Source: Thalassoglobus neptunius (lineage in GTDB: Bacteria > Planctomycetota > Planctomycetia > Planctomycetales > Planctomycetaceae). Taken from it: 36,725 nt of DNA. The notes below the pieces were generated by a model. It saw only the letters and a program-made list of their open reading frames with translations, made no database searches and had not been told where the DNA came from. The stretch covers positions 1 through 36,725 of the forward strand of contig NZ_SIHI01000033.1 in the NCBI RefSeq assembly GCF_007859735.1, written 5' to 3'. Numbering within the stretch: position 1 is the first letter of the stretch; every line of letters begins with the position of its first letter. Shown piece by piece: positions 1-6,958 of the stretch. Made by a program: the position numbers and the translations under genes.

Positions 1-109
1 TGCCACCCACAACTCACCCTGAACTTCCGATTTCCGTCGCCCCAACGCCATCGTTTCCTCCTTGATCAACTCCAACTGCTGAAAGATAATTCATCTCCCC
101 CATCAATGC

Positions 110-130
110 GAGTTTTTCAACGGGCTGCTA
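110..130. repeat. Possible solo insertion-sequence end (inverted-repeat relic)
   Basis: The 21-bp stretch reads gagtttttcaac followed by gggctgcta. From memory this resembles the terminal inverted repeats of some transposon families (IS1182-like ends of the kind TTTTTCAACnGGCTGCTA). The same 15-mer core, ttcaacgggctgcta, also occurs in inverted orientation inside the transposase gene near 36600, but there it is coding. No matching opposite end is seen nearby, so this would be a single leftover end. The identification is weak. Confidence 0.2.
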
Positions 131-312
131 AGCTTCTACCTCTTTTCTCTGAGGACTCACGTTCCATTAGGGGAGAAGGGAATCTCGGGAAGGCCATCGA
201 GCTAGCGAAGCGGCAATTTCGCTTCATTTGATTGGAAGCATTTTCTTTCGAAGAGCGTCGTCATCTGTTTCTTGCTGCGTCACCGTGAAAATGGGCTGAT
301 GCGAGCTTCTGA

Positions 313-522
313 AACTGGCGCAAGACGATTTCTACCGGCTTTGGCGATACGCGGCATTTGCAATACGAGAAGGGCAATGTGCCCGAGAGCTGGTCGAATT
401 CTCCGGTCAATCCGATTCTGAGAGATGCACAGCTTCTGCGGAATCGGTTGTTTCGGCGCGACGAAATTGAATTGATGGATCTCCTCCCGCTTGGGAGTCG
501 AATGAACCGTACAGGTGGGTAA
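313..522 (+). pseudogene. Open frame without a start, possible gene remnant
   Basis: This frame is open for 69 codons from a TGA at 310-312 to a TAA at 520-522, but it has no plausible start codon in its first half and no ribosome binding site. The peptide contains segments such as FGDTRHLQYEKG and LRDAQLLRNRLFRRDEIEL, which read like real protein. I do not recognise a family. An overlapping frame (about 300-475) is equally open, so random openness is a serious alternative. Confidence 0.15.
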
Positions 523-732
523 AGTGCGCGGTTCAGTCAGCAGTGACGTGTTCCCCGATTTTTATTGCCCTCTGTAACTGCTTTCGTAGTCGTGCTTTCC
601 GGATACGTGGTGGAATTTGTCCTCGTCTTTTCTCATCGAGACGTACAATTTTGTCATCAAGTGACGCGAGAGCAGACCGATCAGCAGTGGGAGGTCGTTG
701 AGGTCTGAACATGTATCGGGGAAAGGGTTGAA

Positions 733-1188
733 ATGGCGAGAAAAGACGCACTGTTGAAACTGCACCAGCGTTTGATTGAACAGCGAAAAGAACTCAAACA
801 AAAAGTGACAGAACAACTCGACTCTGCCGGAGAAAAATCCGGTCCAGGGGATCTGGGTGATCTGTCACTCATTGATGCTGAGCAGGAAATGGGAACTCAG
901 TTGGCGGCCTTCGAAAGTCGCGAATTGAGCCGCATTGAAAAGGCAATCGAAGCTATCCGGCAAGGCACATACGGAACGTGTGAGTACTGCGAAAAGCCGA
1001 TTCCGATTGCACGTCTCAGAGCACTTCCTCACACTTCGTGCTGCATCAAGTGTCAGCGAGAGCAAGAAATCAACGGCGGTCCGAATTCGGACGGTTCTGA
1101 AGGGGACTGGGAATCCGCATGGGAATACCAGGCCCGTGAGAACGACCAAGAATTGACCGTTCGAGATGTCAGAATGGACTCTGATTAG
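733..1188 (+). CDS. DksA/TraR-family C4 zinc-finger protein
   Basis: This 151-residue protein has the usual size and architecture of DksA/TraR proteins: an N-terminal helical region (about residues 1-75, charged and coiled-coil-like) and a C-terminal zinc finger. The zinc ligands are visible as C83, C86, C104 and C107, giving the family pattern Cx2C-x17-Cx2C, with an extra Cys at 103. The family segment after the first CxxC pair is present (CEYCEKPIPIARLRALP). Relatives bind the secondary channel of RNA polymerase and modify initiation at stress- and growth-regulated promoters, sometimes with ppGpp. The coiled-coil tip has no clear DxxDxA motif, so a DksA-like regulator is safer than DksA itself. 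The start follows an AAGGG box. The protease gene begins only 12 bp downstream, which suggests co-transcription. Confidence 0.88.
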   Translation: MARKDALLKLHQRLIEQRKELKQKVTEQLDSAGEKSGPGDLGDLSLIDAEQEMGTQLAAFESRELSRIEKAIEAIRQGTYGTCEYCEKPIPIARLRALPHTSCCIKCQREQEINGGPNSDGSEGDWESAWEYQARENDQELTVRDVRMDSD

Positions 1189-1200
1189 AGTGAGTATCGA

Positions 1201-2664
1201 GTGAGCAGTTTCAACGCAGGTCGCGAAATGATCAAACGAGTCGCCCTGGCGGGCATTTGCCTCTTCATCATTTCAGGGCCACTCGATGCCCAGGACGACT
1301 GGAAACAACCCTCGCAGGAACAGCTGCAGCAAGTTCTGCATTTCGCTGGTCGGCAGGTTGCCCGCGTTGCTGCTCAGACGAGTCCGGCCGTGGTGCACAT
1401 TGAGAGCGAACGCGAACTGCGGAATTCTGTCACAGAGGAAACCGGCTCGGGCGTCCTGATCACGAGTCCGCGAAGTAAGACTCCGTTCATTGTGACGAAC
1501 CGGCATGTCGTCGCGGATGCCGAGCTGCAAGACATTCGAGTGCTTCTTTCTGACGGCCGAATTGTCTCCCCGTATGAGAAAATCGAGGATTCCGATAGCG
1601 ATCTCGCGGTTCTTAAAATCCGTGAGACGGGAATTACCCCGGCCCAGTGGGGCGACAGCGATAATCTTGATATCGGCCATTTCGTTCTGGCGATGGGCAG
1701 CCCGTTTGGCTTAGATCAATCAGTAACGCTTGGGATCATCAGCGCGAAAGGGCGGAGGTCTCTCGATCTTCCCGGACGTCGCGTTATCAATCAGGACTTT
1801 CTGCAAACAGACGCTGCGATCAATCCCGGAAATAGCGGGGGGCCGTTGATCGACCTGGATGGACGAGTCGTGGGAATCAATACCGCCATTGCGTCACAAG
1901 GGGGAGGTAATGACGGGATCGGGTTCAGTATTCCCAGCAATCTCGTGCAGTTTATTGTGACGCAATTGCTGGAATTCGGCCGGGTTCGCCGTGGGTATCT
2001 CGGAGTGGAACTGGACGAAGATTTCACGCTTGAGGAAGCACGGGAACTGTCACTCGACCGAATCACTGGTGCCCGAGTCGTCCGAGTGTTGGAATCGACT
2101 CCGGCAGCAAATGCAGGGCTTCGAACCAATGACGTGATCATCGATTTCGACGGGATCGAAGTGCAGGACGAAAACGACCTGATCAATCGCGTGAGCCTGA
2201 CTCCGGTGAACAAACAGGTTCGAATGGTTATTCTTCGAAACGGTCAGCCACGGACTCTCTCAGTCATTCTTACGGAAAAACGAGATTTGCGTCAGGGGGC
2301 TGTTCCGCAGCTTCCCGTTCCTGCCGGGCAGCGTGTTTACCGAAACGCCAGTCACAAGACTCAGCGACTGACTCCTCAACTTGCATCACAGCTCGGATAT
2401 ATTCCAACTCAGAAAGGGTTGCTGGTTGTGAGTCGTGATGGCCAAGCAGGCGACGTTTCTGATGAGTCGGAACTTCAACTCTATGATGTGATCGAGGAAG
2501 TTGCTCGGCAACCGGTGACGACGCCCGAAGAGTTTGAGGACGCTGTTTCTCAAATCGATGAAGGGCCGATTGTTCTGAAGGTCTGGCGGATCAGCGATGG
2601 TGAGCCGACTCCGCGACTGGTCATGTGGACTCCGAATTCGGAAGACGCGACAGTGGCTGATTAG
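1201..2664 (+). CDS. HtrA/DegP-like periplasmic serine protease with two PDZ domains
   Basis: A 487-residue S1C (HtrA/DegP) protease. An N-terminal signal peptide (hydrophobic core about residues 13-25, likely cleavage after LDA) sends it to the periplasm. The trypsin-like domain (about 60-255) shows the full triad: H102 in TNRHVV, D134 in DSDLAVLKI and S212 in NPGNSGGPL. A first PDZ follows at about 262-360 (GYLGVEL start) and a second, more divergent one at about 375-475. Family members degrade or refold damaged envelope proteins. The chosen start is GTG. An ATG at 1228 (residue 10) would give a tidier signal peptide and is a real alternative. The gene lies 12 bp after the DksA-like gene, so stress-linked co-expression is plausible but inferred. 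Confidence 0.93.
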   Translation: MSSFNAGREMIKRVALAGICLFIISGPLDAQDDWKQPSQEQLQQVLHFAGRQVARVAAQTSPAVVHIESERELRNSVTEETGSGVLITSPRSKTPFIVTNRHVVADAELQDIRVLLSDGRIVSPYEKIEDSDSDLAVLKIRETGITPAQWGDSDNLDIGHFVLAMGSPFGLDQSVTLGIISAKGRRSLDLPGRRVINQDFLQTDAAINPGNSGGPLIDLDGRVVGINTAIASQGGGNDGIGFSIPSNLVQFIVTQLLEFGRVRRGYLGVELDEDFTLEEARELSLDRITGARVVRVLESTPAANAGLRTNDVIIDFDGIEVQDENDLINRVSLTPVNKQVRMVILRNGQPRTLSVILTEKRDLRQGAVPQLPVPAGQRVYRNASHKTQRLTPQLASQLGYIPTQKGLLVVSRDGQAGDVSDESELQLYDVIEEVARQPVTTPEEFEDAVSQIDEGPIVLKVWRISDGEPTPRLVMWTPNSEDATVAD

Positions 2665-2680
2665 AGCAAGTTGCTCTTTC
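2663..2680 (+). terminator. Weak terminator-like hairpin after the HtrA-like gene
   Basis: AGAGCA and TGCTCT form a 6-bp stem around a 3-nt loop, followed by TTC. The stem overlaps the TAG stop codon. The short stem and poor U-tract make this a weak candidate for an intrinsic terminator. Confidence 0.35.
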
Positions 2681-2742
2681 CTGAGCACTCGCTTGGGCTG
2701 TCTCATCAGACAAAACGCTGAGTTAGCTCGTGTGAGTGGGTC

Positions 2743-3807
2743 TCACGATTCAACTTTGTGCACGTTGCAAAGTTCGAATGAGTTGTTGATGCGGTCGACC
2801 ATTTGTCGGAGTCGTCCGATATCTCTTCGATTGAAGTGGAACGCCAGACGAGGCAGATCGACGAGGTGCTCTTCGTCTTTTTCCATTTCGTGGGCGGTCG
2901 TGCTTTCGATTTTTCCCGTTTCGATGATGTCCGCGAATTCTGTGTTCAGTTGATCGAGCAACTCCTGGCTCGGCTCGAAATGCAACCGGAGGTAGAGCTT
3001 GTCACGGACGTATCGCATGCTGTGATACACACAATAGAACCCCATGATTTCATCGAATGCTTCGTCGATGCTGTCTGTGATCTTGTAGAGCGAGTGATCG
3101 GCCGGAGAGATGAGACCGTGGTCTTCCATTTGTCGGCAGATGAACTGCTTCCAGTCGGGCCAGTATTGGCCTCCGGGCGGGTCGATCAGCACGATGGGCA
3201 TGAGGTCACGCTTGCCGGTTTGCACGAGCGTGAGTGTTTCAAAGCATTCGTCTTGAGTTCCAAACCCTCCGGGAAAGAGCGCGACAGCGTGGACCTCTTT
3301 AACGAACATCAATTTGCGCGTGAAGAAGTACTTGAGATTGACAAGCTTCTCGTCGTTGGAGATGACGTAATTGGCATCCTGCTCGAAGGGGAGCATGATG
3401 TTGAGCCCCATCGACATTTTTCTGCCAGCGCCGACATGTGCCCCTTCCATAATTCCCCCGCCGGCACCTGTGACGACGTACCAGCCAGCTTTGGCCATCC
3501 GTCGCCCGAATTCGAGCGAGGCCTGATAAGCAGGGTGATCCGGAGCCATTCGGGCGGACCCGAACACCGTGACCTTGCGGATTCGACGATAAGGGGTGAA
3601 AACCTTGAACGCGTAGCGGAGTTCGCGAAGTGCTCGCGAAACAATTTTCAGATCGCCGCGAGTGGCCTGGTCTCGCAGAAACTTGTCGGCGGTTTCCTTG
3701 ATCTCTTCGACCAGGCGTGTGGTTTGAGTCGTATTCCGCTCGTGTTCTGTGACGAGTGGATAGTCTTCCGAGACATCCGGGGGAGAAACTCGTTGACGTT
3801 CATCCAT
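2743..3807 (-). CDS. LOG-family protein (possible nucleotide 5'-monophosphate phosphoribohydrolase)
   Basis: A 354-residue protein with a Rossmann-like LOG domain (formerly annotated lysine decarboxylase) at about residues 75-260. The hallmarks are FGSAR (82-86), the glycine-rich [13 protein letters not shown] (111-123), an FTRKLMF segment (162-168) and the PGGFGTQDE active-site loop (179-187) matching PGGxGTxxE. Characterised LOG proteins cleave nucleoside monophosphates to free base and ribose 5-phosphate. Some make cytokinins, others such as E. coli PpnN are ppGpp-controlled. The N-terminal ~70 residues and C-terminal ~90 residues are helical, charged extensions beyond the minimal ~190-residue LOG domain, as in the larger members. 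The gene is last of three closely spaced minus-strand genes, 42 bp after the STAS gene. Lysine decarboxylase activity should not be assumed. Confidence 0.85.
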   Translation of the reverse strand: MDERQRVSPPDVSEDYPLVTEHERNTTQTTRLVEEIKETADKFLRDQATRGDLKIVSRALRELRYAFKVFTPYRRIRKVTVFGSARMAPDHPAYQASLEFGRRMAKAGWYVVTGAGGGIMEGAHVGAGRKMSMGLNIMLPFEQDANYVISNDEKLVNLKYFFTRKLMFVKEVHAVALFPGGFGTQDECFETLTLVQTGKRDLMPIVLIDPPGGQYWPDWKQFICRQMEDHGLISPADHSLYKITDSIDEAFDEIMGFYCVYHSMRYVRDKLYLRLHFEPSQELLDQLNTEFADIIETGKIESTTAHEMEKDEEHLVDLPRLAFHFNRRDIGRLRQMVDRINNSFELCNVHKVES

Positions 3808-3849
3808 GACTCAATTTCCCTCAGTAACGAGGCCTTTCTTTTGAGAGTT

Positions 3850-4218
3850 TCACGCGCCGATCGCTTCCAGCGCATCCTCACGAGAATCGTAGATCGCCCA
3901 GAGAGTGTCCAAAGCAGTGATATGGAGAAGCTCCCGCGTGAGATTGTGGACTCCACACAGGACCATCACGCCGCCGGATGTTTTCACCAGTTTGTGGCAG
4001 CGTATCAACAGTGCCATAAAGACTGAGCCGAAGTAGCTGACCTGAGTCATGTCGAAAACGACGAGCGGGGCTTTTTGTTGGCGAATTGGATCGAGCACAA
4101 TATCGGCAGCGTGCTCGACAATATCCCAACTCAGGTTTTCGACTGCACCAGAGGCGATGACAACGAGTGCGTCGCCATGCCATTCAATGTTGATCACACT
4201 TGGATCAGGAGATGTCAT
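3850..4218 (-). CDS. STAS-domain protein (anti-sigma-factor-antagonist-like)
   Basis: A 122-residue single-domain protein with the alternating strand/helix pattern of STAS domains. The central strand VVFDMTQV (53-60) is followed by YFGSVFMALLIRCHK, the position of the conserved phosphoacceptor loop. Classical antagonists carry DSSGL here. This protein keeps one Ser (S65) but replaces the Asp with Gly and the following residues with VF, so phosphorylation-controlled anti-sigma binding is uncertain. Members of this fold work in partner-switching with HPK-type kinases or as nucleotide-sensing modules. No kinase/anti-sigma partner is next to it. It sits between the HEAT-like secreted protein and the LOG gene in a likely operon. 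Confidence 0.72.
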   Translation of the reverse strand: MTSPDPSVINIEWHGDALVVIASGAVENLSWDIVEHAADIVLDPIRQQKAPLVVFDMTQVSYFGSVFMALLIRCHKLVKTSGGVMVLCGVHNLTRELLHITALDTLWAIYDSREDALEAIGA

Positions 4219-4283
4219 TCAGTGATTCCATCCAGGACAAACGCGACGGATAGTGGAAGTTCTAACAAATCATTGATGGAAAC

Positions 4284-5618
4284 TCACTCAGGAATGTCCT
4301 GGCCACCAGTTGTCAGTTTGCGGCTCGACGGCGGATTGCTGCTGACCCATGTCGTGAAGGCCTCAAATGCGGACTTGCTCAAGGCAGGCTTTCCAGAAAC
4401 ATTGGTCAAAACCGGAGTGAGCACTGGAAGTGCTTTCTCAAATGCTGCTCTGACGTAAGCTTCCTGTCCGCCGAGACCGGGACGCCGAACCTGATAAAGC
4501 AGGCCATAGTTGCGGATCTCTGCATCGGCCTGTGTGGCAGGTCGGAAGGAAAGATACACGCGGGAGAAGGCCTGAATCCACAAGTTGGCGGAGGGAGCCT
4601 TTGAAAATCCCTGGCTGCGAACCATTGCTTCGAGGAACCGGCAGATCTCATAAGTGATGAGTTCGACGTTCACTGAAGAGGTGTAAGGAAGTTGCGTGAT
4701 GCTCTGGCAGGCTTCTCCCCGATTGATCCAGGTTTCCTGCTTGTTCCGAATGATACTCATCAGTTCGTCGATGACGACGGGTTGGCCGGAGACGTTGTCG
4801 ATTCGTCCGACGTATCCGAGAGCCTGGATCATGCGTCGACGATACCACTCAACTCCTTCATCTGCCGATGGAGGAGTCGCTTTGAGTTGAGAGGTGAGTG
4901 CGTCAGCAATTTCTGACCGCTCTGTGCTGCTGGGGGCGTTTTGCCCGTCGCGGCAGAGTCGGGTCAGCCCATTCGCTGCGACAATCCGAACCTCCTGGAT
5001 CTGTGACGAGTCCTGAAGGATTTCGAGAAGTGATTCGTAGACGGGATTGTAAGGAACGGCCGGAGTCTTCGTTTGGAAGTCGGACGGTTCAATACTGAGT
5101 TGAATCAACAAGAGAGCGACGTTCGTTCGAACTTGCGGACTTGGATGGTTCATCAGGTCTTTCGACTTTTCGATGATTTCATCCATCAGAGCGGCCCGTC
5201 CGCCTGCTCGATTCAGAGTGCTGAGCAGCTCTGAGAGAAAGCGTTGAGTCACTTCACGCGGGATCTTGGCCCGGTTCTCAGGATACGTGAGCAGAGACAG
5301 GTAATAATGAGCCAGTTTTTTTAGCCCTTCCACCTGTTGCCGATTCGGATTGTTTGACTTCAATCCGGTGATCTTCAGTTTCTCCTGTCGTCGGAAGGTT
5401 TCTGAAGCGACCTGATCCATCCACCAGTCAGGAGGAGTCCAGTCATCCGGTTCAAACTCTTCGACGACTGCTTCTTCGTCAGCGTCCTGCTCACCATTCT
5501 GGGCGAAGACGATGGACGTTCCGCCGAACAGAAAAAGTGCGAGGACGTGCCAGGCGGTCACGAACTGATAACTCTGTCGAGTCAGTGGAAACACGCTGGT
5601 TCCCCCAAAAATTTGCAT
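4284..5618 (-). CDS. Secreted helical-repeat (HEAT/ARM-like) protein of unknown function
   Basis: A 444-residue protein that I cannot assign to a named family. It starts with a hydrophobic segment (about residues 19-38) ending in VFA, consistent with a signal peptide and export. An acidic linker (about 42-62) follows. The rest is rich in amphipathic helices, including HEAT-like segments such as HPSPQVRTNVALLLIQLS and IQEVRIVAANGLTRL, so an alpha-solenoid scaffold is likely. No catalytic motif is visible. It is the promoter-proximal gene of a minus-strand run with the STAS and LOG genes (65-bp gap to the former). There is no strong Shine-Dalgarno sequence at the ATG, and the n-region before the hydrophobic core is long, so a later start is possible. 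Confidence 0.7.
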   Translation of the reverse strand: MQIFGGTSVFPLTRQSYQFVTAWHVLALFLFGGTSIVFAQNGEQDADEEAVVEEFEPDDWTPPDWWMDQVASETFRRQEKLKITGLKSNNPNRQQVEGLKKLAHYYLSLLTYPENRAKIPREVTQRFLSELLSTLNRAGGRAALMDEIIEKSKDLMNHPSPQVRTNVALLLIQLSIEPSDFQTKTPAVPYNPVYESLLEILQDSSQIQEVRIVAANGLTRLCRDGQNAPSSTERSEIADALTSQLKATPPSADEGVEWYRRRMIQALGYVGRIDNVSGQPVVIDELMSIIRNKQETWINRGEACQSITQLPYTSSVNVELITYEICRFLEAMVRSQGFSKAPSANLWIQAFSRVYLSFRPATQADAEIRNYGLLYQVRRPGLGGQEAYVRAAFEKALPVLTPVLTNVSGKPALSKSAFEAFTTWVSSNPPSSRKLTTGGQDIPE

Positions 5619-5976
5619 TTGAATTGTCCCACGTCGATGCGGAACCTATCAACGAACGTGATTAGGTGCGAAGATGGTACACGACATGACTTCACATTCG
5701 AAGCGATGTCAGTCGTCTCAAATCGGAATTCTTCAAGAGATGTGGATGGAGTCGTGAAGAATGCGATGTTTACTACCACGCGCAATCTTAAACTAGCATC
5801 GGCGAAAATCAGTTGTCAAGTTGTTTGTTCTTTACTGATCGGAGCTTACGTCGAGACGATGGGATTGCTTCTATCTGTCACACCGGTTGTGAGTTTCATA
5901 GTCGATATAGCGACCTCACGAAAAGTGCCTTTTTCCCGACCCTTACTCACCTCAAGACTCACTGAAGAAGAGAGCG
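5619..5976. other. Divergent intergenic region
   Basis: About 360 bp separates the minus-strand HEAT-like gene from the plus-strand deacetylase-family gene, so it must carry promoters for both. I see no convincing -35/-10 boxes, strong palindrome or RNA structure. A 150-codon plus-strand frame crossing it overlaps both neighbours and has no recognisable product. Confidence 0.5.
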
Positions 5977-6918
5977 ATGACATCGGTTTTTACGTCTGAA
6001 CGGTTTGAAGACCATCTCACCGGAACACATCCGGAAAACCCGATTCGCATTTCGGTTTTGCTTGACATGCTTCGTCGGAAGCACGAAGCGAGTCATTTTC
6101 TCAGTGAGATTCCGACTCCGGTCAGCGAAGAGTTCGTTCTGAAAGTCCACGAGGCGGACTATTTGAAGGAACTCAAAAGGACCTGCCGGGATGGGGGAGG
6201 GCGCCTTGATCCGGACACGGTTGCAAGTCCCGAGTCGTATTCGACGGCCCTTCTTGCTGCGGGAGCTGCGTGCAATGCCGTCGATCGTGTGATTTCGGGA
6301 GAGGCAGCGAATGCGCTTTGTCTGATTCGTCCCCCTGGCCACCATGCGGTCTCCGAGCATGCGATGGGATTCTGTCTTCTCAACAATGTTGCGATCGCAG
6401 CCCGCTATGCGCAGGCACAGTTTGACTTGTCTCGAATTATGATCATCGACTGGGATGTTCATCATGGAAACGGGACGCAGGACATCTTCTTCGAAGATGA
6501 AACGGTCATGTTCTGTTCCATCCATCGGCATCCGTTCTATCCGGGGACCGGGACGGAGTCAGAGACGGGAACCGGACGCGGTCTCGGGACAACTTTGAAC
6601 GTTCCGCTTCCGTTTGGAACTCCCCGCGAAACCTATTTTGAGAGGTTTCGGGGAATGGTCGAACGGGCTGTTTCGAAGTCAAAACCGGAACTGGTTCTTA
6701 TCAGTGCCGGTTTTGATGCCCACGTTGACGATCCCGTCGGTTCGCTCGGCCTTGAGACCGAGGATTTTCAGGAACTGACGAAGATCGTGACCGCAATGGC
6801 AGCTACGGAATGTGACGGCCGAGTGGTCAGCCTTCTCGAAGGGGGGTATCAACCCCAAGCACTCGCAGAATCTGTTGCGGTCCATCTTGACGGGCTCATT
6901 GCCGCCTCAGCCCAATGA
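5977..6918 (+). CDS. Histone-deacetylase-superfamily amidohydrolase
   Basis: A 313-residue, full-length single-domain member of the arginase/deacetylase superfamily, closest in style to class II HDAC-like bacterial proteins. The signatures are RPPGHHA (118-124, the tandem catalytic His), IIDWDVHHGNG (156-166) with zinc ligands D160 and H162, a third ligand D247 in SAGFDAH, and the C-terminal EGGY supplying the transition-state Tyr. All key residues are intact, so an active zinc deacylase is expected. Bacterial relatives remove acetyl groups from polyamines, acetoin-related substrates or protein lysines, and the substrate cannot be told from sequence. No signal peptide is present, so it is cytoplasmic. 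The start follows an A/G-rich box (GAAGAGAGCG). Confidence 0.93.
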   Translation: MTSVFTSERFEDHLTGTHPENPIRISVLLDMLRRKHEASHFLSEIPTPVSEEFVLKVHEADYLKELKRTCRDGGGRLDPDTVASPESYSTALLAAGAACNAVDRVISGEAANALCLIRPPGHHAVSEHAMGFCLLNNVAIAARYAQAQFDLSRIMIIDWDVHHGNGTQDIFFEDETVMFCSIHRHPFYPGTGTESETGTGRGLGTTLNVPLPFGTPRETYFERFRGMVERAVSKSKPELVLISAGFDAHVDDPVGSLGLETEDFQELTKIVTAMAATECDGRVVSLLEGGYQPQALAESVAVHLDGLIAASAQ

Positions 6919-6958
6919 ACCGAATTGGTTCCTCCGGTGAGATTCGTTCCGTCGAGAA

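Larger units (their letters stand above)
1..732. other. Left-edge region without a convincing gene
   Basis: No reading frame with a start, a ribosome binding site and a recognisable product lies here. Short open stretches exist in two overlapping plus-strand frames (about 300-475 and 313-522). Their coding-like composition could mean an eroded gene, but I recognise neither product. The minus-strand frames that run into the following gene are its shadow. The promoter of the zinc-finger gene at 733 probably lies in the last 150 bp, but I see no clear -35/-10 pair. Confidence 0.5.

Noticed and set aside
2803-4026. 407-codon plus-strand open frame opposite the LOG and STAS genes
   Set aside because: It runs antisense through two well-recognised protein families and across their gap. 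It has no ribosome binding site or recognisable motif, and its openness follows from the codon bias of the genes beneath it.
5547-5999. 150-codon plus-strand frame crossing the 5618-5977 gap
   Set aside because: It overlaps the starts of both neighbouring genes and has no recognisable product or start signal.
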